Assembly (NCBI RefSeq): GCF_001270065.2
Contig: NZ_LFYT02000011.1
Span: 51,129 to 115,128, forward strand
Reading direction: 5' to 3'
Length of the DNA: 64,000 nt
Origin: Limnohabitans planktonicus II-D5
Lineage (GTDB): Bacteria > Pseudomonadota > Gammaproteobacteria > Burkholderiales > Burkholderiaceae_C
Of the stretch, positions 17,582 to 27,332 are shown piece by piece. The notes below the pieces were generated by a model that was not told where the DNA came from, searched no databases, and was given only the letters and a program-made list of their open reading frames with translations. The position numbers and the translations under genes were made by a program. Each line of letters starts with the position of its first letter. Position 1 is the first letter of the stretch.

Positions 17582-18102
17582 CCATGAAAAACAACAACCC
17601 CATCTTGCTTGAATTACTGCAATACAAGTCTTGGGCTGACCAGGAACTGATGCAATGCCTGTGCGACAACCAAGATCGCTTGGCCCCGCAATTGTTGAAA
17701 AAATCTGTGCGACTGATGAACCACATTCATGTGGTGGACTGTATTTTTTCAGCGCACTTATCCGGACAAAAGCACGCCTTCACCAGCACCAACACCGATG
17801 CAACGCCAGAGCCCGAAACTCTGACTTGGGCGATGCAAGAAACCAATCAGGCCTTGGTGGAGCACCTTCGCTCATGGCATGAAAACGAGGCGAACTCACG
17901 CATGCATTTTGAATTCACAGATGGCGACCCGGGCAGTATGAGCCCCACAGAAATGCTTTTGCATGTGGGTGTTCACAGCACTTATCACCGCGGACAAGTC
18001 AGCCAAATGCTCAAGGATGCAGGCATTGCACCTCCACGGGAACTTCTGACGCGCAAGCTCCATGCGCAAGAACCAGATCGCAGAAAGGTTGACGCATGCT
18101 GA
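17578..18102 (+). CDS. DinB-family four-helix protein
   Basis: About 174 residues. ATG 17578 overlaps the toxin stop (ATGA); ATG 17584 is an alternative. DinB features are QYKSWADQELMQCL in helix 1, MNHIHVVDCIFSAHL in helix 2, and LLHVGVHSTYHRGQVSQML, which supplies the histidine triad that usually binds a metal. Members include thiol-dependent transferases and DNA-damage-inducible proteins; no specific role can be given. Confidence 0.82.
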   Translation: MTMKNNNPILLELLQYKSWADQELMQCLCDNQDRLAPQLLKKSVRLMNHIHVVDCIFSAHLSGQKHAFTSTNTDATPEPETLTWAMQETNQALVEHLRSWHENEANSRMHFEFTDGDPGSMSPTEMLLHVGVHSTYHRGQVSQMLKDAGIAPPRELLTRKLHAQEPDRRKVDAC

Positions 18103-19280
18103 TCGATTTCTTCTACACCCTGCGCGCAGCCAAAGTGCCAGTGTCTGTGCGTGAATTCCTGACACTGCTCGAAGCGATGCAAGCCAATGTGGTGGGCCCT
18201 GGGTCTGATGCCTGCAGCATCGACGACTTCTACCACCTGTCGCGCACTGTGATGGTCAAGGACGAAAAACACTTCGACAAGTTCGACAAGGCTTTCGGTG
18301 CCTATTTCAAGGGCGTGGAAATGGTGACCGACTTCACCAAAGAAGTGCCCCTCGACTGGCTGGAAAAAATCCTGCAAAAAGAACTCACGCCCGAGCAAAA
18401 AGCCGCCATCGAGAAAATGGGCTGGGACGAGTTGATGGACACGCTCAAAAAGCGCCTCGAAGAGCAAAAAGAACGCCACGAGGGCGGCAACAAGTGGATC
18501 GGCACCGGCGGCACTTCGCCCTTTGGCAACGGCGGATATAACCCGCAGGGCATTCGGATCGGCGGCAAGGGCGGCAACAAGAGCGCCGTCAAGGTGTGGG
18601 AGCAACGCGCCTACAAGGACTATGACGACCAACAGGAGCTGGGCACGCGCAACATCAAGGTGGCCCTGCGCCGCCTGCGCCGCTTTGCACGCGAAGGCTC
18701 GCACGACGAGCTGGACCTGGACGGCACCATCCGCAAAACCGCAGCCAACGCGGGTTACCTCGACATCCTGATGCGACCGGAGCGCCACAACAACGTCAAG
18801 GTGTTGCTGCTCATGGACGTGGGCGGCACCATGGACGAGCACATTGCCCGCGTGGAAGAAATGTTCTCAGCCGTCAAGGCCGAGTTCAAGCACCTGGATT
18901 TTTATTACTTCCACAACTGCGTCTATGACTTCATGTGGAAGAACAACAAGCGCCGCTACGCCGAAAAATTTCCCACCTGGGACATCTTGCGCAAGTACAA
19001 CAAGGACTACAAGCTGATCTTCATCGGAGACGCCACCATGAGCCCGTATGAAATTTTGCAAAAAGGCGGCAGCGTCGAATACAACAACGAAGAAGCCGGC
19101 GCTGAGTGGCTACAGCGCCTGACGCACACCTTCCCCAAATTTGCCTGGATCAACCCTGAGCCGCAAGGTGTGTGGCAATACCGCCAAAGCATCTCCATCA
19201 TCCAGCAGCTCATGAGCAACCGCATGTTCCCTCTGACCTTGAAAGGGCTGGAGGACGCCATGCGTCTACTCAGCAAGTGA
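18096..19280 (+). CDS. VWA-domain protein, CoxE-like
   Basis: A 394-residue protein. The N-terminal half (residues 1-120) is the CoxE-type helical region (MLIDFFYTLRAAKVPVSVRE). A Gly/Lys-rich linker follows (about 135-170), then the VWA domain beginning VKVLLLMDVGGTMDEHI near residue 235. The metal site is DVGGT instead of the classical DxSxS, common in this subfamily. It is the expected partner of the MoxR ATPase at 15339 and overlaps the DinB gene by 7 bp. Confidence 0.87.
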   Translation: MLIDFFYTLRAAKVPVSVREFLTLLEAMQANVVGPGSDACSIDDFYHLSRTVMVKDEKHFDKFDKAFGAYFKGVEMVTDFTKEVPLDWLEKILQKELTPEQKAAIEKMGWDELMDTLKKRLEEQKERHEGGNKWIGTGGTSPFGNGGYNPQGIRIGGKGGNKSAVKVWEQRAYKDYDDQQELGTRNIKVALRRLRRFAREGSHDELDLDGTIRKTAANAGYLDILMRPERHNNVKVLLLMDVGGTMDEHIARVEEMFSAVKAEFKHLDFYYFHNCVYDFMWKNNKRRYAEKFPTWDILRKYNKDYKLIFIGDATMSPYEILQKGGSVEYNNEEAGAEWLQRLTHTFPKFAWINPEPQGVWQYRQSISIIQQLMSNRMFPLTLKGLEDAMRLLSK

Positions 19281-19342
19281 GCGACAGCGCTTTGCACCCT
19301 GGGCTGCGTGTGTGCAAGTTTCTTGCATGGCCAGGCAGTCCG

Positions 19343-21172
19343 ATGCCCCAAACGCTCTGCCCGCCCACCCGCCAAAGCGGGCAATGGCTGCGTGCCCTGT
19401 GCATGGCCGCATGCCTGCTGGCCCCCGCCTTGCAGGCACAAACCCACTCAGACAGCCCACCCGGGCCTGCCACCCAGGCCTTTGAACTCGTGGTGCAGAC
19501 GGAATCGGCCCCATTGGCGGCCTGGCTGAGTCAGCACCTGGATTTGCAACGTTACCGTCAATTGAGTGATCTGGACGATGCCGAAATGGCCCGCCTGCTG
19601 CGCGACGCCGATGTGCAGGCGCGCGACTTGATGGCCACACAAGGATTTTTCAACCCGACCCTGGACTGGCGTCAAACGGCCACACCTGGCCAGGCACATT
19701 TTCGCCAAGTGCAGCTGAGCGTCCTGCCGGGTCCGCAAGCACGCATTGGACAAGTCGACATCCGTTGGCAAGGCGACATCGACAAGCGACCGGAAGCCGA
19801 GGCACAGCGGCGCGATGTGATTCAGGCCTGGGCTTTAGCGCCAGGCGAGACCTTCACCCAAGAGGAATGGGCCGACGCCAAGACGGGCGCGCTCAGGCAG
19901 TTGCTGTCCGAGCGCTATCCGCAGGGGCGCATCGCTTACAGCCAGGCGCTGGTAGACCCGAAAACCAACCTGGTGCAATTACAGATCACCCTGGACTCGG
20001 GGCCCGCCGTGCAACTGGGGCCACTGGTCATCACGGGTGCCGAACGCTACGGCAGCGAGCAGGTCGAACGCCTGGCGCGTCTGAAGCCTGGCAGCCTGTA
20101 CCGCCAAAGTGATCTGCTCGAAGCACAGCAACGCCTGGTGCTCAGTGGTTTTTACGATTCGGTGTTTGTGAGTCTGGACCCTGACAGCCTGGACGATGTG
20201 CGCCCCGTCAAGATTGAACTGAAGGAAGCCTTGCGCCAAAAATGGGTGTTGGGTCTGGGTGTGCGCAGTGAAAGCGGTCTGCGCCTGACGGCGGAACACA
20301 CGCAACTCAAACTCCCCGGTCTGGAGTGGCGCGCTGCGAGCAAACTGGCCCTGGACCGCAAGTTGCAGCGTGTCGGCGTCGATCTGCTCGCCCCCCCGGA
20401 CCCGAGCCTGTGGCGCTGGAACATCTCTGGCCAATACGAAAACGAAAAGTTGACCAGCTACAGCGTGAGCAGCCACCGTTGGCGGGCCGGGCGCATTCAG
20501 CTGAGTGAACGCATCGACCGCGCCTATTACGCCCAATACGACGGTGCCACCACCACCGGTGACCAGGCAGGTCAACGTGAGTCGGTCAGCGTCAACTATG
20601 CCTGGACCTGGCGGCGCTTTGACAGCATGCCCTTTCCCACCCAAGGCACTGGCTGGGGACTGGAGCTGGGTTACGGCGTGACTTTGGGCTCGCCCCGTGA
20701 ACCGTTTGGACGCTGGCTGGCACGGGGCATGTGGCTGTTGCCTTTGGGGTCGCAATCGGGCCGTTTGGTCCTGCGCGGTGAAACAGGCAGCGTGGTCAGC
20801 AAAAACGCCAACGCCCTGCCCGCCACGCAATTGTTCATTGCAGGCGGCGACAACAGCGTGCGCGGTTATGCGCCGGGCAGCCTGGGCATCACCCAAGCCA
20901 ACGGCACAGTCAGGCCGGGACAATACCTGTCAGTGGGCAGCCTGGAGTGGCAGCGCCCCATCCGCTGGAACCAGCAACGCACCGACTGGGAAAGCGCCGT
21001 GTTCGTCGATGCTGGAGCGGTGGCCGATCAGCCCACCGAGCTTCACCCCCGGCTGGGCTATGGCGTAGGTGCCCGCTGGCGCAGCCCCGTCGGTCCTCTG
21101 CGCATCGACCTGGCTTATGGTCAAGCCACCCAAAAATTACGCCTGCACCTGAGCGTGGGGTTCACCTTCTGA
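19343..21172 (+). CDS. tamA: Outer-membrane translocation/assembly protein TamA
   Basis: A 609-residue Omp85 protein. It has a signal peptide ending ALQAQ, then POTRA repeats to about residue 270 (GPLVITGAERYGSEQVERLA is the last), then a 16-strand barrel with the family motif GGDNSVRGYAPGSLG and the closing LHLSVGFTF with terminal Phe. ATG 19343 (MPQTLCPP) begins the signal region. The open frame runs further upstream into the VWA gene, and a GTG near 19307 is an alternative. It works with TamB to insert outer-membrane proteins or move lipids. Confidence 0.9.
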   Translation: MPQTLCPPTRQSGQWLRALCMAACLLAPALQAQTHSDSPPGPATQAFELVVQTESAPLAAWLSQHLDLQRYRQLSDLDDAEMARLLRDADVQARDLMATQGFFNPTLDWRQTATPGQAHFRQVQLSVLPGPQARIGQVDIRWQGDIDKRPEAEAQRRDVIQAWALAPGETFTQEEWADAKTGALRQLLSERYPQGRIAYSQALVDPKTNLVQLQITLDSGPAVQLGPLVITGAERYGSEQVERLARLKPGSLYRQSDLLEAQQRLVLSGFYDSVFVSLDPDSLDDVRPVKIELKEALRQKWVLGLGVRSESGLRLTAEHTQLKLPGLEWRAASKLALDRKLQRVGVDLLAPPDPSLWRWNISGQYENEKLTSYSVSSHRWRAGRIQLSERIDRAYYAQYDGATTTGDQAGQRESVSVNYAWTWRRFDSMPFPTQGTGWGLELGYGVTLGSPREPFGRWLARGMWLLPLGSQSGRLVLRGETGSVVSKNANALPATQLFIAGGDNSVRGYAPGSLGITQANGTVRPGQYLSVGSLEWQRPIRWNQQRTDWESAVFVDAGAVADQPTELHPRLGYGVGARWRSPVGPLRIDLAYGQATQKLRLHLSVGFTF

Positions 21173-24100
21173 TGCACACACCAGAACACCGCCCCCAGGA
21201 AGCTGCACAGGACGACGCCCACCCTGTGCGCACAGGCCCACGCCGCCGCTGGCCCCTGGTGCTGTCTCTGGCGCTGAGCCTGTCGCTGTCCCTCACCCTG
21301 ATCGCTGCCTGGCTCTGGTCAGGCAGCGAAGGCTCCTTGGCGAGCACCTTGAATCTGGTCAGCCGGCTGCTGCCCAAAGGGCAAACCGTGGTCAGCGCAC
21401 AGGTGCAGGGCAGCCTGCAACAGGGTGGCCGGTTGGGCCTGCTGCACTGGCATGACAAGGGGCTGGACGTGCAGCTGCACAACACCGAGCTGACACTGGA
21501 CTGGTCCAGGCTGTGGCATGGTCAATTGCCCTTGACCGGTTTGCACGCTGCGCAGCTGCGCATTGAGGACAACAGCCCGCCCGGCCCCAAAGCTGTGCTG
21601 ACCACCCTGACCTGGCCGATCAAAGTCCATCTACCCTGGCAAATTGACCAGCTGCACTGGGCAGGCCCACCGGCGCTGAGCGTGCAGGCCCTGTCAGGCC
21701 GCTACGATTTTGACGGGCAACACCACCTGCTCAAACTCCAGCCCTTTACCCTGGCCCAGGGTCAATACAGTCTGGATGCCCGGTTGCAAGCGGCTGCGCC
21801 CATGGCCTTGGATCTTCAGCTACAGGGCCAGGTACAAACCCCTGCAGCGGCGCGCACCCGTGCCCTGACCTTGCAAGCCAGCGCCAGCGTGCAGGGCCAC
21901 CTGTCCGGCACCGAAGCCCAACTGCAGTTGAAAGCACACCTGTCGCCAGCCACGCAAACCGCCTCCGGCATGCAGATTGATCTGCAGGCCCGACTGCACC
22001 CCTGGCAAGCTCACACCGTACAAGACGCCCAGGGCCAGTGGCAGCAAGTGGATCTGGCCCTGCTCTGGCCCGGTGCCCCGAAAACCCGCTTGAGCGGGCA
22101 GCTCAATCTGACACCCGACGCCACAGGATGGCCCTGGAACACCCAATGGACCAACGCCATCCCCGGCCCTTGGGATCAGCAACGCTTGCCACTGAACCAA
22201 CTCAATGCCCAGGGGCGCTACGAACAAGGGCTGTGGCAAATCCTGCAACTGGACGCGCGCCTGGGCGGAGGTCAGGTTCAGGGCCAGGGCCAACAAAGCG
22301 ACTCAGGCTGGACCGGGCAAATACAGGTCAAAGGACTGATCCCATCGCTGCTGCACACCGCACTGGCTCCGGACCCGGTGCAAGGCCAATTACAGGCCCA
22401 GGAAACTGGCAAAGACGGCCAGCACAGCGGCGTGCGCTTTGGAGCGGACCTGAGCAGCGTGCCCACCTCATCACAGGGGCCGCGTTCGGTCTCACGAACG
22501 CTGCGCTGGGAACACCTGCACCTGCAGGGCCTCTGGCAAGCCACCCAGTGGGACATTCAGGCCCTGGACCTGCGCGCCGCAGACGCTCGGGTGCAAGGCC
22601 AATTCAAGCTCCAGCCACCACAAGGCCGCACCTCCTGGACCGCGCAAGGCCAGTTGCAGCTGGATGTGCCGGGCCTCAAAGCCCAGGCCCAAGGCCAGTT
22701 GGCTGCGCAAACCGGCGCGGGCAGTGTCCAGCTGGATGTGCAAAATGCAGCCCTCAGCCAGGCTTGGCTCAGTCGCTGGCCGGGTGCCGCACAGAGGCTT
22801 CAAGGACTGCAAGCGACTGGGCCTGCGCAATTGCAAGCCCAATGGCAAGGCGGCTATGCACAAGGCGACACCACGGTACAAGCCAACCTCCAGCTGCCGC
22901 GACTGGCGCGGCAGAGTCTCGCCGCAGAAACGGGGCACATCGATCAAGCGCGCATTCAGGCCCAAGGCACCTTGCAAAAGCTGGACATACAAGCACAAAG
23001 CCGTCTGCAACTGGGGCGCTTGTCGGCGCAATGGCAAACACGGCTGAGCGCCACCGCCAAGCCGCCAGCGGCCGGATCGTCCCGCCTGGGTGCCTGGCAA
23101 GGCCAAATCCTGAGCGCCACCCTCGACGCCCAAAACGGTGACACGACACCCACCTGGCATGCGCAGCTCAAGGAGGCCGTTTCATGGCAATGGTCCACCG
23201 ATGCCCCCTCACCCAGCGGCCGCTGGGGCGCAGGGGCCTTGGTCGTCAAAGGTCCCTCGCCCGGCCAGGCCCAACTGAGCTGGAGACCAGGCCAATGGTC
23301 CGCCCCGCTGTCCGGCCAAGGGGCCAAGGCAGAAATGAGCGCACGCCTGAAAGACCTGCCCCTGACCTGGCTGTCCGGCCTCATCAGTCCCGACATCCAC
23401 AGCGACGTGCTGCTGCAAGGCGAGCTGAACTGGACGCAGCATGACCGCCTGCGTGTCCAGGCCGTGCTCGAACGCAGCACAGGCGATTTACGCATCGCCT
23501 CAGACGGTGCCCCAGGCCAAAAACTCAACGCCGGATTGCGCACCGCCCGCGTGCAGCTGCAGGTGGATGGCGAAGACGTGCGCACCCAATGGCAATGGGA
23601 CAGCGAACAAATGGGCCAGGCCCAGGCCCAGGCCCAAACCCGCCTGAGTGCCAACGCCCAAGGCTGGAGCTGGCCCGAACAAGCCCCCTTGAGCGGGCAA
23701 CTGCAGGCCAACTTGCCGCGCGTGGGGGCCTGGTCCTTGCTCGCACCGCCGGGCTGGCGCGTGCAGGGCACGCTGGACGCCAACGTCACACTCTCGGGCA
23801 CGCGCGCACAACCGCAGTGGCAGGGCCTGCTGCAAGCCGACAAGCTGGCGGTGCGCTCGGCCGTGCAAGGCATCGAATTCAGCCAGGGGCAACTGCGCGC
23901 CCAACTGCAAGGCCAACAAGTGGAGCTGACGCAATTGAGTCTGCGCGGTGCAGGTGCCCAAGGCGGTGAGTTGCAAGCCAAAGGCCTGGTGAAATGGTTG
24001 TCGGCATCCAGCCGCACAGACCAGCCTCCTGCACACCCCTGGGACGATGTCGAGATGGCTTTACAAATGAAAATCCAGGGTCTGCGCGTGAGCAACCGGG

Positions 24101-25029
24101 CTGATCGACGTCTGGCCATTTCAGGCGATATCAAAGCCCAAATGCAACAAGGCAGACTGCAACTGCGCGGACAAGTGCAAGCCGATCAGGCCTTGTTCAT
24201 CCTGCCCGAAGACAACACCCCCAGGCTGGGCTCGGACGTGCTGGTGATGGGTGCGGACAAACCCCTGCCCACAGGCCATGCAAACGCCACCGGCCCGTCC
24301 TGGCTGGGCACGCCCGATGTACAAGTCAGCCTGGACCTGGGCCCGGACTTTCAGGTCAGGGGCCTGGGGCTGAACACCCGCCTGGCGGGTCAGCTGACCC
24401 TGGTGAGCAACGCCGCCAGTCAGGGCCAGCCCCGCTTGACAGGCCAGGTGCGCACCGAAGGCGGTCGTTACAAAGCTTATGGCCAGCAGCTGGACATTGA
24501 CAACGGCTTGCTGCGCTTCAGTGGCCCTTACGACAACCCCAGTCTGGACATCCTGGCCATCCGGCCCAATTTGCCGCAGCGCGTAGGTGTGCAGATCACC
24601 GGCACCGCCTTGCTGCCGCGCATTCGGCTGTATTCAGACCCGGACATGCCCGATGCAGACAAACTGGCCTGGCTGGTGATGGGCCGCTCGGCCGCCGGAG
24701 GCGGAGCAGAATCAGCGGTGCTGCAACAAGCGGCACTGGCCTTGCTGGGTGGCAATGGCAAGACACTCAACAGCGAATTGGCCGGTGCCCTGGGGCTCGA
24801 TGAAATCTCGCTGGCCAAAGGCAGCCGCAGTGACGCCACCGCCACAGGCGCTGCCGTCACCCTGGGCAAACGCCTGTCCAAAGATTTTTACATCGTCTAT
24901 GAAACCAGCTTGAAGGGAACCTTTGGCAGCTTTTATGTCTTCTACGACCTCTCGCGCCGCCTGACACTGCGCGCACAAACAGGTCAGGACAATGCACTCG
25001 ATCTGATCTACACCATCCGCAAGGACTGA
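21172..25029 (+). CDS. tamB: Translocation and assembly module protein TamB
   Basis: A 1285-residue AsmA-like protein. One N-terminal transmembrane helix (WPLVLSLALSLSLSLTLIAA, residues 28-47) is followed by a very long beta-rich periplasmic region rich in Gln and Leu, and the C-terminal DUF490 domain (GLLRFSGPYDNPSLDILAIR; RLYSDPDMPDADKLAWLVMG). The ATG overlaps the tamA stop by one base. It should bridge inner and outer membranes with TamA. Confidence 0.92.
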   Translation: MHTPEHRPQEAAQDDAHPVRTGPRRRWPLVLSLALSLSLSLTLIAAWLWSGSEGSLASTLNLVSRLLPKGQTVVSAQVQGSLQQGGRLGLLHWHDKGLDVQLHNTELTLDWSRLWHGQLPLTGLHAAQLRIEDNSPPGPKAVLTTLTWPIKVHLPWQIDQLHWAGPPALSVQALSGRYDFDGQHHLLKLQPFTLAQGQYSLDARLQAAAPMALDLQLQGQVQTPAAARTRALTLQASASVQGHLSGTEAQLQLKAHLSPATQTASGMQIDLQARLHPWQAHTVQDAQGQWQQVDLALLWPGAPKTRLSGQLNLTPDATGWPWNTQWTNAIPGPWDQQRLPLNQLNAQGRYEQGLWQILQLDARLGGGQVQGQGQQSDSGWTGQIQVKGLIPSLLHTALAPDPVQGQLQAQETGKDGQHSGVRFGADLSSVPTSSQGPRSVSRTLRWEHLHLQGLWQATQWDIQALDLRAADARVQGQFKLQPPQGRTSWTAQGQLQLDVPGLKAQAQGQLAAQTGAGSVQLDVQNAALSQAWLSRWPGAAQRLQGLQATGPAQLQAQWQGGYAQGDTTVQANLQLPRLARQSLAAETGHIDQARIQAQGTLQKLDIQAQSRLQLGRLSAQWQTRLSATAKPPAAGSSRLGAWQGQILSATLDAQNGDTTPTWHAQLKEAVSWQWSTDAPSPSGRWGAGALVVKGPSPGQAQLSWRPGQWSAPLSGQGAKAEMSARLKDLPLTWLSGLISPDIHSDVLLQGELNWTQHDRLRVQAVLERSTGDLRIASDGAPGQKLNAGLRTARVQLQVDGEDVRTQWQWDSEQMGQAQAQAQTRLSANAQGWSWPEQAPLSGQLQANLPRVGAWSLLAPPGWRVQGTLDANVTLSGTRAQPQWQGLLQADKLAVRSAVQGIEFSQGQLRAQLQGQQVELTQLSLRGAGAQGGELQAKGLVKWLSASSRTDQPPAHPWDDVEMALQMKIQGLRVSNRADRRLAISGDIKAQMQQGRLQLRGQVQADQALFILPEDNTPRLGSDVLVMGADKPLPTGHANATGPSWLGTPDVQVSLDLGPDFQVRGLGLNTRLAGQLTLVSNAASQGQPRLTGQVRTEGGRYKAYGQQLDIDNGLLRFSGPYDNPSLDILAIRPNLPQRVGVQITGTALLPRIRLYSDPDMPDADKLAWLVMGRSAAGGGAESAVLQQAALALLGGNGKTLNSELAGALGLDEISLAKGSRSDATATGAAVTLGKRLSKDFYIVYETSLKGTFGSFYVFYDLSRRLTLRAQTGQDNALDLIYTIRKD

Positions 25030-25044
25030 GGCCCGGCGCTTGGC

Positions 25045-27063
25045 TTATGCCATGGCGTGCGGTATCGCCCTGTGCAACGGGCCCTCTGTGGGCTTCAGGT
25101 TGCGCGACAACACGGCCAGCAGCTTCTTGTATTCAAAAGGCTTGCTCAGGTAATCGTTCATGCCCGCGGCCAGGCAACGGTCACGGTCCTCATCAAAACC
25201 ACCGGCCGTGAGCGCCACAATCGGCAAGTCCTGAAAAACCGGATCTTGCCGAATCTGCCGCGTTGCCTGCAGTCCATCCATGAACGGCATCTGCATGTCC
25301 ATCAACACCAGTGCATAGCGCGAAGACTGGAGCTTGGTCAAAGCTTCGCGGCCGTTTGCTGCGGTATCCACCTCGACGCCGGCCAGACCCAGCAACTGCG
25401 TCAGGATGTCGCGGATCGTGGCATTGTCATCCACCAGCAACACGCGAAGGCCCTGAAACTGGCCCAGGCCCGCAGGCGCATCTGTGACGCCATCATTCGC
25501 CACCTGCACGCCATCAGGCCGCTCCAGGCGCACCGTGAACCAGAATGTGGAACCTTGCCCCGGCACCGACGCCACACCCACATCACCGCCCATCAACTGA
25601 GCAATTCTTTTGCAGATCGACAAACCCAGCCCCGTGCCCCCGTGCAGCTGCGTTTGCGCATTGTCCCCTTGAACAAAACCTTCAAATACGCGTGACTGAA
25701 ACTCTGGCTCCAGGCCAATGCCTGTGTCCTGAACCGCAAAACGCAGTTGCTCCACGGCCCCGTCTGAGCCCAGGTATTCCACCCGAACGGTGATGCCACC
25801 GTGTTCGGTGAATTTGACGGCATTGCCCACCAGATTCAAAAGCGCCTGGGCCAGGCGTTGCGAATCGCCCAACAGGGCTTGAGGCACCATGGGGTCCAAC
25901 ATCACCTCATAACCGAGTCCTTTGAGCGCACACGCATCGGCCACCACATCGCTCACTTGCTGGAGCACCTCCTGCACATTCAACGGCAGGCGCGACAAAG
26001 CCACATGGCCAAATTCCAATTTCGACAAATCCAGAATGTCATTGATGATGCCGAGCAATAAACTGCCTGCGCTTTTCGACTTGTTCAACCACTCACGTTG
26101 CTGCACATCGAGGTCCGTGCTCAACAACAAGTCTGTCAGCGACACGATGGCACTCATGGGGGTGCGAATTTCGTGGCTGATATGGGCCAGAAATTCACTT
26201 TTGGCCTGATTGGCCTTCTCGGCCTCTTCACGCGCGCGCCGCAGGCCGTCTTCATAAAGCCGACGTTCACTGATGTCGCGCGTCACCCCGACAATTTCCA
26301 CCAACTCGCCTTGCGCCCCCATGAGCGGGAAAGACAAAACCTCCGTCCAGAAACTCGAGCCATCGCGCCGCCAGTAGGCCATCTCCCCCTTGAAACTTTG
26401 GGGCACTCGGCCTTCCTGAATGGCCAAAGCCACTTCGCCAAAATACCGCATCGACACATCCCTGGACTCGGGGGTCAGCGCCTGGTCAATCGTTTGTTGC
26501 ATCGCCTCTTCGGGTGTGATGCCCCGCAGCTGCATCACCGCAGGACTCACATAAGTGATCTGCCCCAAAGGGTTCATGGTCCAGACCACATCGCGCGCAC
26601 TGTCGGCCAGCAGGCGGTGGCGCTGCTCACTGACGCGCAACTGGGCTTCTGTCTGCGCATGCTCTGCCATGTCGCGGACCATCAAGCAACACACGAGCTG
26701 ACCATCACGCCCGGTGGTGCGGGTCAACAGAGACAGCTCTGCGTGCAGCTGCTGACCATCCGGCATGAAAAAACGCTGCAACACCACCTCAGGCTTGGCC
26801 ACCTGTGCGGCAAAAGGCATGTTCTGGGCTGGCGTTTTGCCGGCATGCCAGGCCCCCTGTGTCAGCTGCTGCCAGACTGCGTTTTCAAGAGCGTGCTGCG
26901 TACGCCCCACCCAACGAGCAAAGCGCTGATTGACCCGCACAATGCGCCCGTTGTGGGGCGTCAGCACCACCACACCAAAAGGCATCTGTTCAAGATCCAG
27001 ACAAACAGCCTCATGGCGTGCAGGAAAAAGGCGCTGCAATGTATTTCGAAGGGCGGCAAACAT
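25045..27063 (-). CDS. Hybrid sensor histidine kinase (PAS-PAS-HisKA-HATPase-REC)
   Basis: A 672-residue cytosolic kinase without transmembrane segments. PAS-like domains lie at about 25-135 and 145-265 (DGSSFWTEVLSFPLMG). HisKA contains the phospho-His in FLAHISHEIRTPMS (H297). HATPase has the N box LLNLVGNAVKFTEHGG and G boxes QDTGIGL and GGTGLGLSI. The receiver has phospho-acceptor D589 in VLMDMQMPFMDGLQ. The start is ATG 27063 because the longer frame runs through the tRNA gene. No partner regulator is adjacent. It converges on tamB. Confidence 0.88.
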   Translation of the reverse strand: MFAALRNTLQRLFPARHEAVCLDLEQMPFGVVVLTPHNGRIVRVNQRFARWVGRTQHALENAVWQQLTQGAWHAGKTPAQNMPFAAQVAKPEVVLQRFFMPDGQQLHAELSLLTRTTGRDGQLVCCLMVRDMAEHAQTEAQLRVSEQRHRLLADSARDVVWTMNPLGQITYVSPAVMQLRGITPEEAMQQTIDQALTPESRDVSMRYFGEVALAIQEGRVPQSFKGEMAYWRRDGSSFWTEVLSFPLMGAQGELVEIVGVTRDISERRLYEDGLRRAREEAEKANQAKSEFLAHISHEIRTPMSAIVSLTDLLLSTDLDVQQREWLNKSKSAGSLLLGIINDILDLSKLEFGHVALSRLPLNVQEVLQQVSDVVADACALKGLGYEVMLDPMVPQALLGDSQRLAQALLNLVGNAVKFTEHGGITVRVEYLGSDGAVEQLRFAVQDTGIGLEPEFQSRVFEGFVQGDNAQTQLHGGTGLGLSICKRIAQLMGGDVGVASVPGQGSTFWFTVRLERPDGVQVANDGVTDAPAGLGQFQGLRVLLVDDNATIRDILTQLLGLAGVEVDTAANGREALTKLQSSRYALVLMDMQMPFMDGLQATRQIRQDPVFQDLPIVALTAGGFDEDRDRCLAAGMNDYLSKPFEYKKLLAVLSRNLKPTEGPLHRAIPHAMA

Positions 27064-27147
27064 GCGCGGATTGTTCCACAACGCCCGAAAGTTCCTTGTC
27101 ACCCACAGTCTGCAGCAACAGCCCCCGATTACAATCGCTCCCGGGCA

Positions 27148-27222
27148 GCCACCGTAGTTCAATGGATAGAACGACTCCCTCCTAAGGTGTAAATACAGGT
27201 TCGATTCCTGTCGGGGGCACCA
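27148..27222 (+). tRNA. tRNA-Arg (anticodon CCU), with two stem mismatches
   Basis: Acceptor GCCACCG (27148-27154) with CGGGGGC, discriminator A and encoded CCA. The D arm is GTTC/GAAC. The anticodon loop CTCCTAA has CCT at 27181-27183. The T arm is ACAGG/CCTGT around TTCGATT. Two non-pairs occur: A4 opposite G69 in the acceptor and T29 opposite T41 in the anticodon stem. All invariant loop bases are present. Confidence 0.88.
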
Positions 27223-27229
27223 AACCTGC

Positions 27230-27265
27230 ATCCGCACACGTTCAGCACGGTGCGGATTTTTTTAT
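27230..27265 (+). terminator. Terminator after tRNA-Arg
   Basis: ATCCGCAC pairs with GTGCGGAT, followed by TTTTTTT. Confidence 0.8.
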
Positions 27266-27332
27266 TTCCCCTCTGAAAACCCGTTTTCATTGTCCATTGT
27301 GGTTCGTTGAAGTGTGAGCATGTGCCAGGACA

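Noticed and set aside
16192..18102. Phage or genomic-island origin of the small genes between moxR and the VWA gene
   Set aside because: No integrase, attachment repeats or composition shift is visible; overlaps with neighbours indicate a settled operon.
27063..27237. Longer N-terminus for the histidine kinase
   Set aside because: The extra 58 codons run through tRNA-Arg, so the gene is taken to start at 27063.
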